This document shows, one piece after another, positions 9,272 to 19,356 of a stretch of 64,000 bases of DNA. Positions within the stretch are counted from its first letter, which is position 1, and each line of letters begins with the position of its first letter. Source of the DNA: Pseudomonadota bacterium (GTDB taxonomy: Bacteria; Pseudomonadota; Gammaproteobacteria; Xanthomonadales; Rhodanobacteraceae); NCBI GenBank assembly GCA_029779475.1, contig JAKPAN010000150.1:27950-91949 (forward strand), read 5' to 3'. Below the pieces are notes generated by a model, which saw only the letters and a list, made by a program, of their open reading frames with translations, made no database searches and was not told where the DNA came from. The translations under genes and the position numbers were made by a program.

Positions 9272-10897
9272 CTACAGCTGGCGATAAGCGGCCAGCGTGA
9301 GGAAATCGGCGAGCGAACCGGCGCGGGTCAGCGCGTCGAGCAGGTCGGCGGCGTCATCGACGCGCGCCTGGCCCGGCATCGCAGTCGCGGACAGGCGCGC
9401 GCGTGTGGCGGCGAGTTCGGTGGCGAACGTGGCGAAGTCGATGGAACCGCCATCGTCGAAGCGCGGTTCGACCGCGACGTGCAGCCACTGCCACAACTGC
9501 GCCCGCGAAATCTCGGCGGTTGCGGCGTCTTCCATGAGGTGATGGATCGGCACGCAGCCCTGGCCGTCGAGCCACGCGGCGAGATAGCGCAGGCAGATTT
9601 CGATGTTCGCGGCGAAACCGGCGCGCGTGATCGTGCCCGCGCTCGGTGCGATCAGCGTGTCGCGATCGGCGACGACGTCCTCACGCAGCACGTGCACCTG
9701 GTTCGGCGTCGGCATGTGCGTGTCGAACACCTCGCGCGCTACGCGCACGAGCGCGGGGTGCGCGACCCAGGTGCCGTCGTGACCGGCGGTGACTTCGCGC
9801 AGCTTGTCGGCGCGCACTTTGGCGAGCGCGGCGTCGTTCGCGGCTGCGTCGTGGTTGATCGGAATCTGCGCGGCCATGCCGCCCATCGCGAACGCGCCGC
9901 GGCGGTGGCAGGTCTTGATGAGCAACTCCGAATACGCCTTGAGGAACGGCACGGTCATGACGACCTGGCCGCGCTCGGGCAACACGCGGTCGGCGTGCGC
10001 GCGCAGCGTCTTGATGTAGGAAAAGATGTAATCCCAGCGTCCGCAGTTGAGGCCGACGATGCGTTCGCGCAGCGCGTGCAAAATCTCGTCCATCTCGAAC
10101 ACGGCGGGCAGCGTTTCGATGAGCACGGTCGCCTTCATCGCGCCGCGCGGCAGATCGAGCGCGTCTTCCGCATGACGCATGACCTCGTTCCACAGTGCAG
10201 CTTCTTCGCTGCTTTCGAGCTTGGGCAGATAGAAATACGGACCGCGATCGCGCGCATGCAGCGCTTGCGCGTTGTGGAAAGCGAACAGGCCGAAGTCGAA
10301 CAGCGCACCGGCCATCGCTTCCCCGTCGACCTCGACGTGCGACTCCGGCAAATGCCAGCCGCGCGGCCGCACCATGAGCACGGCGGGATCGGCGCCGACC
10401 GCGTAGTGCTTGCCCTCGGGCGAGGTGTATTCGATGCGCCCGGCGACCGCATCGCGCAGGTTGAACTGGCCATCGAGCAGGTTGGCGAAGGTCGGCGCGG
10501 TCGAATCCTCGAAGTCGGCCATGAACACCTTCGCGCCCGAGTTGAGCGCGTTGATGATCATCTTGCGGTCGACCGGGCCGGTGATCTCGACGCGGCGATC
10601 GAGCAGGGCGGCGGGGATCGGTGCGACCGTCCAGTCGGCGTCGCGGATCGCTTGCGAGTCGGCGCGGAAACCCGGCAGTTCGCCCGCATCGAAGCGCGCC
10701 TGACGCTCGCGGCGACGGTTGAGCAGCGCACGGCGCGTGCCGTCGAAACGGCGATGCAGGTCGGCGAGGAACGCCAGCGCGCGGTCGTCGAGCAAGCTGG
10801 GCGCCATGGGCGGAACCGGGCCGAGGACGCGAACGTCGGAAAGCGGGGGAACAAGCGCGGGCTGGGCCATGACGGAATCCGTGGTGCTGTGCGGCAA
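9272..10897 (-). CDS. aceB: Malate synthase A
   Basis: [35 protein letters not shown] signatures; adjacent to aceA. Confidence 0.96.
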   Translation of the reverse strand: MPHSTTDSVMAQPALVPPLSDVRVLGPVPPMAPSLLDDRALAFLADLHRRFDGTRRALLNRRRERQARFDAGELPGFRADSQAIRDADWTVAPIPAALLDRRVEITGPVDRKMIINALNSGAKVFMADFEDSTAPTFANLLDGQFNLRDAVAGRIEYTSPEGKHYAVGADPAVLMVRPRGWHLPESHVEVDGEAMAGALFDFGLFAFHNAQALHARDRGPYFYLPKLESSEEAALWNEVMRHAEDALDLPRGAMKATVLIETLPAVFEMDEILHALRERIVGLNCGRWDYIFSYIKTLRAHADRVLPERGQVVMTVPFLKAYSELLIKTCHRRGAFAMGGMAAQIPINHDAAANDAALAKVRADKLREVTAGHDGTWVAHPALVRVAREVFDTHMPTPNQVHVLREDVVADRDTLIAPSAGTITRAGFAANIEICLRYLAAWLDGQGCVPIHHLMEDAATAEISRAQLWQWLHVAVEPRFDDGGSIDFATFATELAATRARLSATAMPGQARVDDAADLLDALTRAGSLADFLTLAAYRQL

Positions 10898-10934
10898 TCC
10901 TAGGCATCCGAATCACGCTTTGACAAAACAAACG

Positions 10935-10973
10935 ATTCAATGAGATACATTGGCTAATTCAATATCATGTATC
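10935..10973. promoter_or_regulatory. Candidate operator between aceB and the LysR gene
   Basis: GATACAT(10944)-N16-ATGTATC(10967) dyad plus direct repeats ATTCAAT at 10935 and 10957 (22 bp apart) in an AT-rich island. Confidence 0.5.
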
Positions 10974-10985
10974 CTTTTGATCGAC

Positions 10986-12017
10986 ATGGATAAAACCGGA
11001 CAGAAAACGAGAAAGACGCCACGAAAGCCGGCGACGCGCCGCAATCCGCGCGACGAAGACCATGCTGCGCCGCGGTTCTACTACAAGGGCAGCCGGCTCA
11101 AGCAGCTGCGCGCGTTCTGCATGATCGTCAAGCTCGGCACGCTGTCGCGCGCGGCCGAAGCGCTGTTCCTGTCGCAGCCGTCGATCAGCCTGCAATTGCG
11201 CGCGCTCGAGGACGAGCTCGGTGTCGCGCTGATCGAGCGCCGCCGCCGCCGCGTCGCGCCCACGCGCGAGGGTCAGGCGCTGTACGAACTCGCGCTGCCG
11301 CTCGTCGACGGACTGGAAAGCCTCGATCGGCGTTTCCATGCGCGCTGCGAAGGCCTGTCCGGCGGCGAATTGCGCATCGCCGCGGGCGCGTCGACGGGGC
11401 AATACCTGTTGCCGCCGTACGTCGCCGCGTTCCGGCGGCGACATCCCGACGTCCACCTGCAACTGCGCAGCGTGGTCGGCAGCGACGGCATCGCACAACT
11501 GCGCGCCGACCAGGTCGATCTCGCCGTCGGCTCGCTGCTCGACGTGCCGAACGACCTCAACTACGAACCGCTGCAGACGTTCGACCCGATGCTGATCACG
11601 CCCCTCGATCATCCACTTGCGCAATTGGCCGAGGTTCGGCTCGAGGATTTGTCGGAGTACGGGCTGATCCTGCCGCCGCAACGGCAGACGACGTTCCAGC
11701 TGGTCGACCTCGTGTTCCAGCAGCGCAAGGTGCCGTTCCACGTCGCCATAGAAGTCGGTGGCTGGGACGTCATCAAGCGCTACGTCGCGCAGGGGTTGGG
11801 CATCTCGATCGTCACCGGCATGTGCATCGAGGACGGCGACCACACGCGGCTCGCCGTGCGCAACCTGCGCGCTCTGTTCCCGCGCCGCAGCTACGGCGTG
11901 ATCGTGCGCAAGGGCAAGGTGCTCGGCGCGGAAGCGCGCGCGTTCCTCGACGTGCTGCGGCCGGATCTTTTCGCGCGGCGCGGCGACGGCAGCGAATCGG
12001 GGCCGTCGGAACGCTGA
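10986..12017 (+). CDS. LysR-family transcriptional regulator, divergent from aceB
   Basis: N-terminal HTH LKQLRAFCMIVKLGTLSRAAEALFLSQPSISLQLRALEDELG; ATG at 10986 preferred over upstream TTG. Confidence 0.93.
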   Translation: MDKTGQKTRKTPRKPATRRNPRDEDHAAPRFYYKGSRLKQLRAFCMIVKLGTLSRAAEALFLSQPSISLQLRALEDELGVALIERRRRRVAPTREGQALYELALPLVDGLESLDRRFHARCEGLSGGELRIAAGASTGQYLLPPYVAAFRRRHPDVHLQLRSVVGSDGIAQLRADQVDLAVGSLLDVPNDLNYEPLQTFDPMLITPLDHPLAQLAEVRLEDLSEYGLILPPQRQTTFQLVDLVFQQRKVPFHVAIEVGGWDVIKRYVAQGLGISIVTGMCIEDGDHTRLAVRNLRALFPRRSYGVIVRKGKVLGAEARAFLDVLRPDLFARRGDGSESGPSER

Positions 12018-12030
12018 CTCGCGGTACGCG

Positions 12031-12534
12031 TCAGCCGCGTCGCGCGGGCAACGCCGCCGGATGCGCGATCGCGAGCCACAGTCCACCGAGCACGAGGCCG
12101 TCCTCGCCCGCGCTCGCGGTCCAATTCGTGAATGGTTCGGGCGACGTGTTGATCGCCGCGCGCGTGCCGGCCTTCGCCAGATGCGTGCCGCCGGCGACGA
12201 CGCCACCGACGATCGCCGCGGCCATCTGCGCGGCCGGCGTCGCATCGCCCATCGCGCCCCAGGCGAGGATCGCGCCGGCCGGGATGCGGATGAACGTGTG
12301 CACGGCGTCCCACACCGAATCGAATGCCGGCACCTTGTCGGCGAGGAATTCACCGACCGTCATCACCGCCGCCGCGCCGAGCACCCACGGATGCTGCAAC
12401 ACGACGAGCGCCGGCGGCAGATGCAGATAACCGAAGTGGCCGAGCAGGCCGACGATGAGCAGCGTCGCATAGAGACGGATGCCGCTGCCCCAGGCGAGGC
12501 CGCCGGCGAGCGCGAGTTCGGAAAGCGGGTTCAT
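12031..12534 (-). CDS. DUF4126-like integral membrane protein
   Basis: MNPLSELALAGGLAWGSGIRLYATLLIVGLLGHFGYLHLPP... Confidence 0.8.
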   Translation of the reverse strand: MNPLSELALAGGLAWGSGIRLYATLLIVGLLGHFGYLHLPPALVVLQHPWVLGAAAVMTVGEFLADKVPAFDSVWDAVHTFIRIPAGAILAWGAMGDATPAAQMAAAIVGGVVAGGTHLAKAGTRAAINTSPEPFTNWTASAGEDGLVLGGLWLAIAHPAALPARRG

Positions 12535-12654
12535 CGAATCCTCGGACGACACATAAGGCGCTGCGAACGGCAGCGTCGCGCCGACCGGCGGCACTGCGTC
12601 CGGCCGGGCGTTTCTGCTAGCGTGACAAAAGTTTTCACGTCGCTTTGGTGGACC

Positions 12655-12939
12655 ATGCTGCGCTGGATCCTGCTCGGCTTGACCATACTCTGTTTGATCA
12701 TCGTGTTCACGACGAAGAGCGCGGCGCTGCTCGGCATCGCGTTGCTGCTCGGCATCGTCGCCTTCATCGGTTTCATTTTTTCGCTCGCTGCCGAGCGTAT
12801 TTCCTCGGTATCGCGACCGGACACGTCGATGGCCTCGGTCGAACATCTCGCCGCGATGAGCCCGCGCCGCGTCGCCAAAGCGCCCGGTCCCGGCGCGACC
12901 GGCGCGTCGAACGCATCGGAAATGAAGCTCGATCGCTGA
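12655..12939 (+). CDS. Hypothetical small membrane protein
   Basis: Two hydrophobic helices MLRWILLGLTILCLIIVF / LLGIALLLGIVAFIGFIF; ATG at 12655. Confidence 0.65.
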   Translation: MLRWILLGLTILCLIIVFTTKSAALLGIALLLGIVAFIGFIFSLAAERISSVSRPDTSMASVEHLAAMSPRRVAKAPGPGATGASNASEMKLDR

Positions 12940-13030
12940 ACGGCCGCCGCCGCGGCGCATCATGCTTTGACGGCAGCGCTACCCCACAATCGGTGCGTCG
13001 CACTGGGCGACATCGAGGAGGGAGGCTGCC

Positions 13031-13285
13031 GTGGGCATCGAATCTCTGATTATCTTCCTGATCGTAGGCGCAGTCGCCGGCTGGCTGGCCGGTCAGATCG
13101 TCAAGGGCCACGGATTTGGTTTGGTCGGCAACATCGTGGTCGGCATCATCGGTGCGTTCCTGGCGGGTTGGCTGCTGCCGATGGTTGGACTTGCTATTGG
13201 CGGCGGCATCGTTGCCGCGATCATCAACGCACTGATCGGCGCCGTGATCCTGCTGTTCCTGATCGGGCTCATCAAACGCGCCTGA
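13031..13285 (+). CDS. GlsB/YeaQ/YmgE family stress-response membrane protein
   Basis: Gly-rich three-helix protein MGIESLIIFLIVGAVAGWLAGQIVKGHGFGLVGNIVVGIIGAFLAG. Confidence 0.9.
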   Translation: MGIESLIIFLIVGAVAGWLAGQIVKGHGFGLVGNIVVGIIGAFLAGWLLPMVGLAIGGGIVAAIINALIGAVILLFLIGLIKRA

Positions 13286-13297
13286 TCGCGTTCCAGG

Positions 13298-13326
13298 AAA
13301 AAGCCGGCGCAAGCCGGCTTTTTTCT
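13298..13326 (+). terminator. Rho-independent terminator
   Basis: AAAAAGCCGGCGCAAGCCGGCTTTTTTC. Confidence 0.85.
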
Positions 13327-13358
13327 TTGTGCGCATCGCGTGGCGGTAGCATGCCGCC

Positions 13359-14018
13359 ATGGACGTTCTTTCCGATTCCGACTTCGTTCCGCGCGGCGAC
13401 GTGCCGACGCTGGCCGACGCGGAAATCCATCTCTGGCACGCGCAATCGGCCGACGCGCACGGCACACGCGCGCATGCGCGAGCGCTGCTGCGCGAGCTGC
13501 TCGGCGCATACGCAGGCCGTGCCGAATTCGAAATCGGCAACGGCACGCACGGAAAGCCGTTCGCGCATTCGATCGGCGACATCGAGTTCAACCTCAGCCA
13601 TGCCGGCGACGACATCGTCATCGCCATCGCGCGCGGGCAGGCGCTCGGCGTCGACATCGAACGCCTGCATCGCCGTGCGATGTCGCCGGAGATCGCGCGC
13701 CGCTTCTTCTGCGCGAGCGAAGCCGACGCGCTCGCCAGCCTGCCCGAATCACGTCGGCAGGCCGCATTCCTGCGCTTGTGGACGCACAAGGAAGCGGTGC
13801 TGAAGGCAATCGGCGGCGGCCTGTCGTTCGGCTTGGCACGACTGGAATTCGCGCTCGATGCGAACGGCGACGTGCACGGCCTGCGCGACATCGCCGGCGA
13901 AGCGGGCGCGGCGGTCGATTGGCGCCTGCATCGGTTCGCGATCGGCGAACGCCTCGTCGGCTGCCTCGCCTGGCACGGCGCGCCGCACCGCGTGCGCGCG
14001 TTCGCGTGGACGCCGTGA
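13359..14018 (+). CDS. 4'-phosphopantetheinyl transferase superfamily protein
   Basis: GKPF...FNLSHAGDDIVIAIARGQALGVDIER and FLRLWTHKEAVLKAIGGGLSFGL motifs. Confidence 0.9.
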   Translation: MDVLSDSDFVPRGDVPTLADAEIHLWHAQSADAHGTRAHARALLRELLGAYAGRAEFEIGNGTHGKPFAHSIGDIEFNLSHAGDDIVIAIARGQALGVDIERLHRRAMSPEIARRFFCASEADALASLPESRRQAAFLRLWTHKEAVLKAIGGGLSFGLARLEFALDANGDVHGLRDIAGEAGAAVDWRLHRFAIGERLVGCLAWHGAPHRVRAFAWTP

Positions 14019-14062
14019 CGCCGCCGCGACGATTCGCCGCGCCGCATCGTCCTGAACACATC

Positions 14063-14653
14063 ATGGCGGACGGCAACAGCCAGCGCGTGGAGTCATCGCC
14101 CATCGGCTTTGCGCAGATCCTCGACGAGGTCACGTTGCAGCGCGCCCGGCGCGGCGACGCGAACGCGTTCGCGGCGATCTACGACCGCTACGGCGTCGCC
14201 TGCTACAACCTCGCGCTGCGCATCCTCGGCGAGCCGAGTGCGGCGCAGGACATCGTCCACGACGTGTTCGTGCGGCTCATCACCGGGCTGCGCGGATTCC
14301 GCGGCGATGCGCCGTTCGGCGCGTGGCTCAAGCGCATGGTCACCAACGCGACGATCGACACGCTGCGCGGGCGACAGCGTTTCGTCGATGTCGAAGACGA
14401 AGCGCTGTCGACGTTCGGCGCGGCGACGGACGACGCCGAGGATCGCGTCGACGCGTGGTCGCTGCTCATGCGCCTGCCGCCGCGTGCGCGCGCGATCGTC
14501 GTGCTGCACGAAGTCGAGGGTTACACGCACAGGGAACTCGCCGAATGGTTCGGACAGAGCGAGAGCTATTCAAAATCGATCCTCGCGCGCGCGCTGGCGC
14601 AACTGCACGGGCGCGTGCGCGGGACAGTCGGAGGCAAAGATGACGATGATTGA
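14063..14653 (+). CDS. ECF RNA polymerase sigma factor
   Basis: FAAIYDRYGVACYNLALRILGEPSAAQDIVHDVFVRL (region 2) and LPPRARAIVVLHEVEGYTHRELAEWFGQSESYSKSILARAL (region 4). Confidence 0.92.
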   Translation: MADGNSQRVESSPIGFAQILDEVTLQRARRGDANAFAAIYDRYGVACYNLALRILGEPSAAQDIVHDVFVRLITGLRGFRGDAPFGAWLKRMVTNATIDTLRGRQRFVDVEDEALSTFGAATDDAEDRVDAWSLLMRLPPRARAIVVLHEVEGYTHRELAEWFGQSESYSKSILARALAQLHGRVRGTVGGKDDDD

Positions 14654-15119
14654 ATCCGGCAAGCCGCAGCGGTTCGACGCAAGCGCGTTGCCGACCTTCG
14701 CGCCCGATCCTGCGCTGCGCGCGCGCATCCTCGCGTCGCATGCGAAACAACAACAATCGCGGCGCGTACGATTCGCGGTCGGCAGCGGTGCGCTGGCTGC
14801 ATCGCTTGCGCTGGTTGCGGTGATGCTCGTGCATCGCGGGCCGACTGCGCCGCTCGCCGAAACGGCGAGCGCGGCGCAAGTCGAATCCCGCGGACTCGAG
14901 CTCGAATGGCAGCGAGCCATGCATTCGGGTTCGGCACCCGTCGTCACGCCGCGATTGCGCGCGATCGACGCGCAATTGCAATCGGCCTACGACCGCGGCG
15001 CCGACGCGCGCGAAGTGTCCGCGTTGTGGGCACGGCGCAACGCCGCTCTGCGGCAGTTGATCCAGGTATCGAGCGAAGGCATCGTCGCTGCAAACGACAG
15101 CGGCATGACGCGTCTTTGA
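14640..15119 (+). CDS. Putative anti-sigma factor / membrane protein coupled to the ECF sigma
   Basis: Overlaps sigma gene by 14 bp; single TM VGSGALAASLALVAVMLV. Confidence 0.6.
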   Translation: MTMIESGKPQRFDASALPTFAPDPALRARILASHAKQQQSRRVRFAVGSGALAASLALVAVMLVHRGPTAPLAETASAAQVESRGLELEWQRAMHSGSAPVVTPRLRAIDAQLQSAYDRGADAREVSALWARRNAALRQLIQVSSEGIVAANDSGMTRL

Positions 15120-15143
15120 GCACGGCACGAAACGGGACGAACC

Positions 15144-16109
15144 ATGACTGATTCTTTTCACGCCATCGGATTTATCGCGCGGCTTTGCGCGGTGGCGCTG
15201 GTGATCGCGGCTTCCAGCGCAGCGGCGAATGCGCAGGACGCGGCGACGGCGGCATCGAACGACGCCGATGCCGCGCTCAAGGCCCGACTCGCGGCGGAGC
15301 TGCGCGCCACGGTGGCGACGCTCGCCGAAAGCGGTGCGTTCGGCAATGCATCGGTGGATCAGGTGCATCTGGATGTCGCGGTGCCCGCGCAGCGCGTGAG
15401 CGATCTCGGCCTGCTCATCGACAGCGCAAGCGATCGCCGCGACGGCGTGCGCGTGCTCGGCGTGACGCCTGGCGAACAAGCGCAGAAGATGGGTGTGCGC
15501 GGCGGCGATCTCATCGTCGCGGTCAACACTGCGAGTCTCGCGCAGCGCGAGCGCGCGGCGATGGAATTGCGTCGCATCGTCGATGCGCTGCCGGAAAGCG
15601 CGAGCGTGTCGCTCGACGTCGTTCGCGATGGCCAGCCTTTGACGTTGCATGGCGTCGTGACGAGTCGACGGTTACCGCCGATGCGCCTGATCATCGGCGA
15701 TGCGTCGTCGTCGACTTCTTCCACGAACGCGACGTCGGCGGAAGCCGACGCCTGCGGCCGCATCAGCGATTTCGACGTCGCACCGCGCCAGCAGCAGTTG
15801 CACGGCGCGCGCGTGCTGAGCATCGACGGACGCGCGGCCGGCCCGACGACCTCGCACGTGTTCCGCGTCAGCGCAGGCGCGCACACGCTCGAAGTCGGCG
15901 AACGCATCGACGCGCGCTACCTGTCGTTCAACGATCGCCAACGCCAGGCGGGTTCGCCGACCGGCTCCAAGACCCTGCAGGTAGACGTGCCGCCCAACAC
16001 GACACTGCTCGTCGCCGCGCGCCTCAATGCAGACAAGCAGCGCGAATGGCAGCACGCGGCGTACTGGGATCCGGTGGTGTGGAAGACGGCGGACGAGCGT
16101 TGCCGCTGA
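15144..16109 (+). CDS. Secreted PDZ-domain protein
   Basis: Signal peptide; VRVLGVTPGEQAQKMGVRGGDLIVAVN PDZ-like segment. Confidence 0.7.
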   Translation: MTDSFHAIGFIARLCAVALVIAASSAAANAQDAATAASNDADAALKARLAAELRATVATLAESGAFGNASVDQVHLDVAVPAQRVSDLGLLIDSASDRRDGVRVLGVTPGEQAQKMGVRGGDLIVAVNTASLAQRERAAMELRRIVDALPESASVSLDVVRDGQPLTLHGVVTSRRLPPMRLIIGDASSSTSSTNATSAEADACGRISDFDVAPRQQQLHGARVLSIDGRAAGPTTSHVFRVSAGAHTLEVGERIDARYLSFNDRQRQAGSPTGSKTLQVDVPPNTTLLVAARLNADKQREWQHAAYWDPVVWKTADERCR

Positions 16110-16247
16110 GCGGTTGTGTCTATCGGATGAAGTGACAGCGACGCTTGAACGGTGGCTCGTCATCCGCGCATTGCGAGCTTGCCTGCCGCGCGCGTCCGAT
16201 CGGCCATGGCCGTCGACAGCTTGGATCGCCTGCGCGATCATCGGTGA

Positions 16248-17051
16248 ATGACCGCGCTCAGTGTCAACGTCAACAAGATCGCCGTGCTGCGCAATTCGCG
16301 CGGACATGGCTTGCCCGATCCCGTCGAAGCCGCTCGCGTTGCGATCGCGGCGGGCGCACATGGCATCACCGTGCATCCGCGACCGGATCAACGACACATT
16401 CGCAGCGATGATGTTTTTCGCATCGCCGCGGAATTGGATTTGCTCCATCGTGCGGCAGCATCCAGCGGCTCATTTCCTGCGCACGCAGTCGAGTTCAACA
16501 TCGAAGGCAATCCCTTCGCGCCGCCGCGCGACGGGTATCCCGGTTTCGTCGAGCTCGTGCGTCGCACCCGCCCGACGCAGGCAACACTCGTACCCGACAG
16601 CGATGCGCAACTCACGTCCGACCACGGGTTCGATCTTGCGCGCGACGGCGAGCGCCTCGCGCCGCTCGTACGCGAACTGAAATCGCTCGGCTGCCGCGTC
16701 AGCCTGTTCGTCGATCCCGACGTGCGCGATGTCGAACGCGCCGCCGACATCGGCGCCGACCGCATCGAGATTTACACCGAAGCTTATGCGCGTGCGTTCG
16801 CGAGCGGCGATTTCGATTCAGCGCTCGCCGATTGCGTGCGCACCGCCGGGCGTGCCCGCGCGGCGGGGCTCGGCGTCAACGCGGGCCACGACCTCGATCG
16901 GAAAAACCTCGGCACGCTCGTGCACGCGATCCCGTTCCTGGCCGAAGTGTCGATCGGCCATGCGTTGATCAGCGAAGCGCTGTACGAGGGACTCGCGCCG
17001 ACGGTGAACGCGTATCTGGCGATTTGCGAGTCTTTTGCAAACCCGCGATAG
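16248..17051 (+). CDS. pdxJ: Pyridoxine 5'-phosphate synthase
   Basis: [38 protein letters not shown]-like and [13 protein letters not shown] motifs. Confidence 0.93.
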   Translation: MTALSVNVNKIAVLRNSRGHGLPDPVEAARVAIAAGAHGITVHPRPDQRHIRSDDVFRIAAELDLLHRAAASSGSFPAHAVEFNIEGNPFAPPRDGYPGFVELVRRTRPTQATLVPDSDAQLTSDHGFDLARDGERLAPLVRELKSLGCRVSLFVDPDVRDVERAADIGADRIEIYTEAYARAFASGDFDSALADCVRTAGRARAAGLGVNAGHDLDRKNLGTLVHAIPFLAEVSIGHALISEALYEGLAPTVNAYLAICESFANPR

Positions 17052-17142
17052 AGTCACGGAACCCATCGGCGTCGACTTTGGTCCATCGGATGTCCGCGCC
17101 GCTTCCTGCACGCGGAATCATCTACCCGCCGGAGAAGAAAAC

Positions 17143-17556
17143 ATGAATGCGTGGATTGGCCGTTTGGGCCTGCTTGCTGCCGGCTTCGGTTTGGGCGCGC
17201 TGGTCGCGAATCTTCCGGCGGTTGCGGCCAAAAGCGCTGATACGCAGGTCGACCCGTCGCAGAAGCGTTTCATCGTTTCGATCGATGAAATCCGCAAGAA
17301 CTTCGTGTTCGGAAAGGAATTTCGCGGTCGCTACGAAACGACGATCACGTTGTCGGATGGATCCTCGCGCCACGTGACGCTCACACCCATGCTGCGCGAT
17401 GGCAAGCAGGTCGTCGCACTCGACGACAATGGCGGTCGCACGTACATGGGCTGGAATGGCACGACGACGAACGGACATCTGATGATTCAGGTCAACGACG
17501 TCGACACGCAGCTTGCGCTGGCGCGCGCGGCTGGTTTCGATTTCCCAGATCGCTGA
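17143..17556 (+). CDS. Hypothetical exported protein
   Basis: Signal/TM MNAWIGRLGLLAAGFGLGALVANLPAVAA; no recognised family. Confidence 0.6.
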   Translation: MNAWIGRLGLLAAGFGLGALVANLPAVAAKSADTQVDPSQKRFIVSIDEIRKNFVFGKEFRGRYETTITLSDGSSRHVTLTPMLRDGKQVVALDDNGGRTYMGWNGTTTNGHLMIQVNDVDTQLALARAAGFDFPDR

Positions 17557-17599
17557 GACGAGCGCCGCCGTCGTCTCGACCGCGGCGCCTGCGTCCCTG

Positions 17600-18004
17600 T
17601 CAGTCGGCGCCGGTTCCCTGGACGCGAATCGCGGCGAGTCCGCTGCGCTGCGCGATGGCGAGCGTGGAGGCAACCTTGTCGTAGCTCGTCTCGCGATCGG
17701 CGCGGATGTCGAGCGCAGGCGGTTGCGGGGAATGCGCCCACGTCTCCAATGTCGCGCCGAGTTGAGCGCGATTGATGGCGTTGCCGTCGAGGAAGAGTTC
17801 GCCGGTCGAAAGCACCGATAGCGTCGCCGTGCGCGACGGCGGCGCGGTTTCGTGGTCGCCGGCCAGCGGCACGCCGAGCTTCTTCATCGTCAGCGGCGCG
17901 GCGATCATGAGGATGACGACCAATGCGAGCAGCACGTCGATGAGCGGCGTGACGTTGATTTCGGCCTGCTCGTTCGACGCGTGGAAGCGAAGGGTGGCGC
18001 TCAT
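17600..18004 (-). CDS. exbD: ExbD/TolR biopolymer transport protein
   Basis: AEINVTPLIDVLLALVVILMI. Confidence 0.9.
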   Translation of the reverse strand: MSATLRFHASNEQAEINVTPLIDVLLALVVILMIAAPLTMKKLGVPLAGDHETAPPSRTATLSVLSTGELFLDGNAINRAQLGATLETWAHSPQPPALDIRADRETSYDKVASTLAIAQRSGLAAIRVQGTGAD

Positions 18005-18082
18005 CGACGTTCTCCCGTGGTGGTGAACCCGCGCCACCAGCCTACGCCCGCGCCATAGATCGCACAACAAATGGCCCGCGCA

Positions 18083-18113
18083 AAGAAAAACGGCGCCACG
18101 AGGGCGCCGTTTG
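18083..18113 (-). terminator. Rho-independent terminator 3' of the first exbD
   Basis: Minus strand ACGGCGCCCTCGTGGCGCCGTTTTTC. Confidence 0.75.
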
Positions 18114-18135
18114 ACTGTGCTGCCGATGACCGCGA

Positions 18136-18555
18136 TTACTGGTCGTTGCCGCCCGTGGTCATGAAGCCGAGCTTGACCATACCCGCGCTCTTGGCTTCCG
18201 CCATGACCGTGGCGATCTTCTGCCACTGCGTCGGCTTGTCGGCGCGGATCTGCAGCTCGGGCTGCGGACTCTTCTGCGCCGCGACGCGCAACTGCGCCTG
18301 CAGGATCGCGTCGGTGACCGGCTCGTCGTTCCAGAACAGGTCGCCGTTTTCCTTGATCGCGAGATCGATCGGCTCCGGCGGCGTGGTTTCCACCGTGTTC
18401 GGATTGGCCTGCGGCAGGTCGATCCGGATCTTGTGCGACATCAACGGCGCCGTGATCATGAAGATGATCAGCAGCACCAGCATCACGTCGACGAGCGGCG
18501 TGACGTTGATTTCCGCCATCGGGCCACCGCCCGAACCACCTGCGCTCATTGCCAT
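18136..18555 (-). CDS. exbD: ExbD/TolR biopolymer transport protein
   Basis: AEINVTPLVDVMLVLLIIFMIT. Confidence 0.92.
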   Translation of the reverse strand: MAMSAGGSGGGPMAEINVTPLVDVMLVLLIIFMITAPLMSHKIRIDLPQANPNTVETTPPEPIDLAIKENGDLFWNDEPVTDAILQAQLRVAAQKSPQPELQIRADKPTQWQKIATVMAEAKSAGMVKLGFMTTGGNDQ

Positions 18556-18558
18556 GGC

Positions 18559-19347
18559 TTACTTCCTCGCTGCGACCGGGGCGACGCCGGCTTCTACGCG
18601 CGAACCCGTCGCGAAGAAATCGTGCAGGTCATGCGCGAACTCGTCGAAACGAGCGTAGATGACGCGGTTCTGGCGCACGAAGAAGTTGTACGCGAGCACC
18701 GCGGGAATCGCGACGAACAGACCGAACGCGGTCATGATCAGCGCTTCACCGACCGGGCCGGCGACGGCTTCCATCGAGGCGTTGCCCGACGCGGCGATCT
18801 TGATCAGCGCGTGGTAGATGCCCCACACGGTACCGAGCAGGCCGACGAACGGCGCGGACGAACCGACCGTGGCGAGCACCGTCATGCCGCCTTCGAGGCG
18901 CAGGCTTTCGCGGGCGACGGCCTGGCGCAGCGAGCGGTCGATGAACTCGGAGCGGTTGAGGGCTTCGACGAGGCGGCTGCCTTCGTTGCGCTGGTGGTGC
19001 GCGGCGGCCTGGGCGGCGTCGAGCGCGATCTTCGAGAACGGTTCGCCACGCGGCTGGTCCTCGAGGAAGCGCACGGCGTCCTGCGCCGAAGGCGTGTCCC
19101 AGAACGTACCGATCACTTTCTCCATGCGCGCGCGGATCATGCTGTTGCGCAGGAAGTTGGCGACGATGAAATAGATGGACGACAGCGACATCACGCAGAG
19201 CGTGATGAAGACGATCCAGCCCAGAGCGTCGAAGTTCTGGATGAGATCGTGGAAACCCATCTGGCTCATGGCCGCGGCGTTGCCGCCGCTGCCGGGAACG
19301 ACAGCAGGCTGAGCCGCTGCGGGGGTCTGAGAGGCATCTTGCTGCAT
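18559..19347 (-). CDS. exbB: MotA/TolQ/ExbB proton channel family protein
   Basis: LATVGSSAPFVGLLGTVWGIYHALIKI and GEALIMTAFGLFVAIPAVLAYNFF. Confidence 0.93.
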   Translation of the reverse strand: MQQDASQTPAAAQPAVVPGSGGNAAAMSQMGFHDLIQNFDALGWIVFITLCVMSLSSIYFIVANFLRNSMIRARMEKVIGTFWDTPSAQDAVRFLEDQPRGEPFSKIALDAAQAAAHHQRNEGSRLVEALNRSEFIDRSLRQAVARESLRLEGGMTVLATVGSSAPFVGLLGTVWGIYHALIKIAASGNASMEAVAGPVGEALIMTAFGLFVAIPAVLAYNFFVRQNRVIYARFDEFAHDLHDFFATGSRVEAGVAPVAARK

Positions 19348-19356
19348 GGCGCTACC

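Noticed and set aside
13359-14018. NRPS/PKS locus around the 4'-phosphopantetheinyl transferase
   Set aside because: No megasynthase or carrier-protein genes nearby
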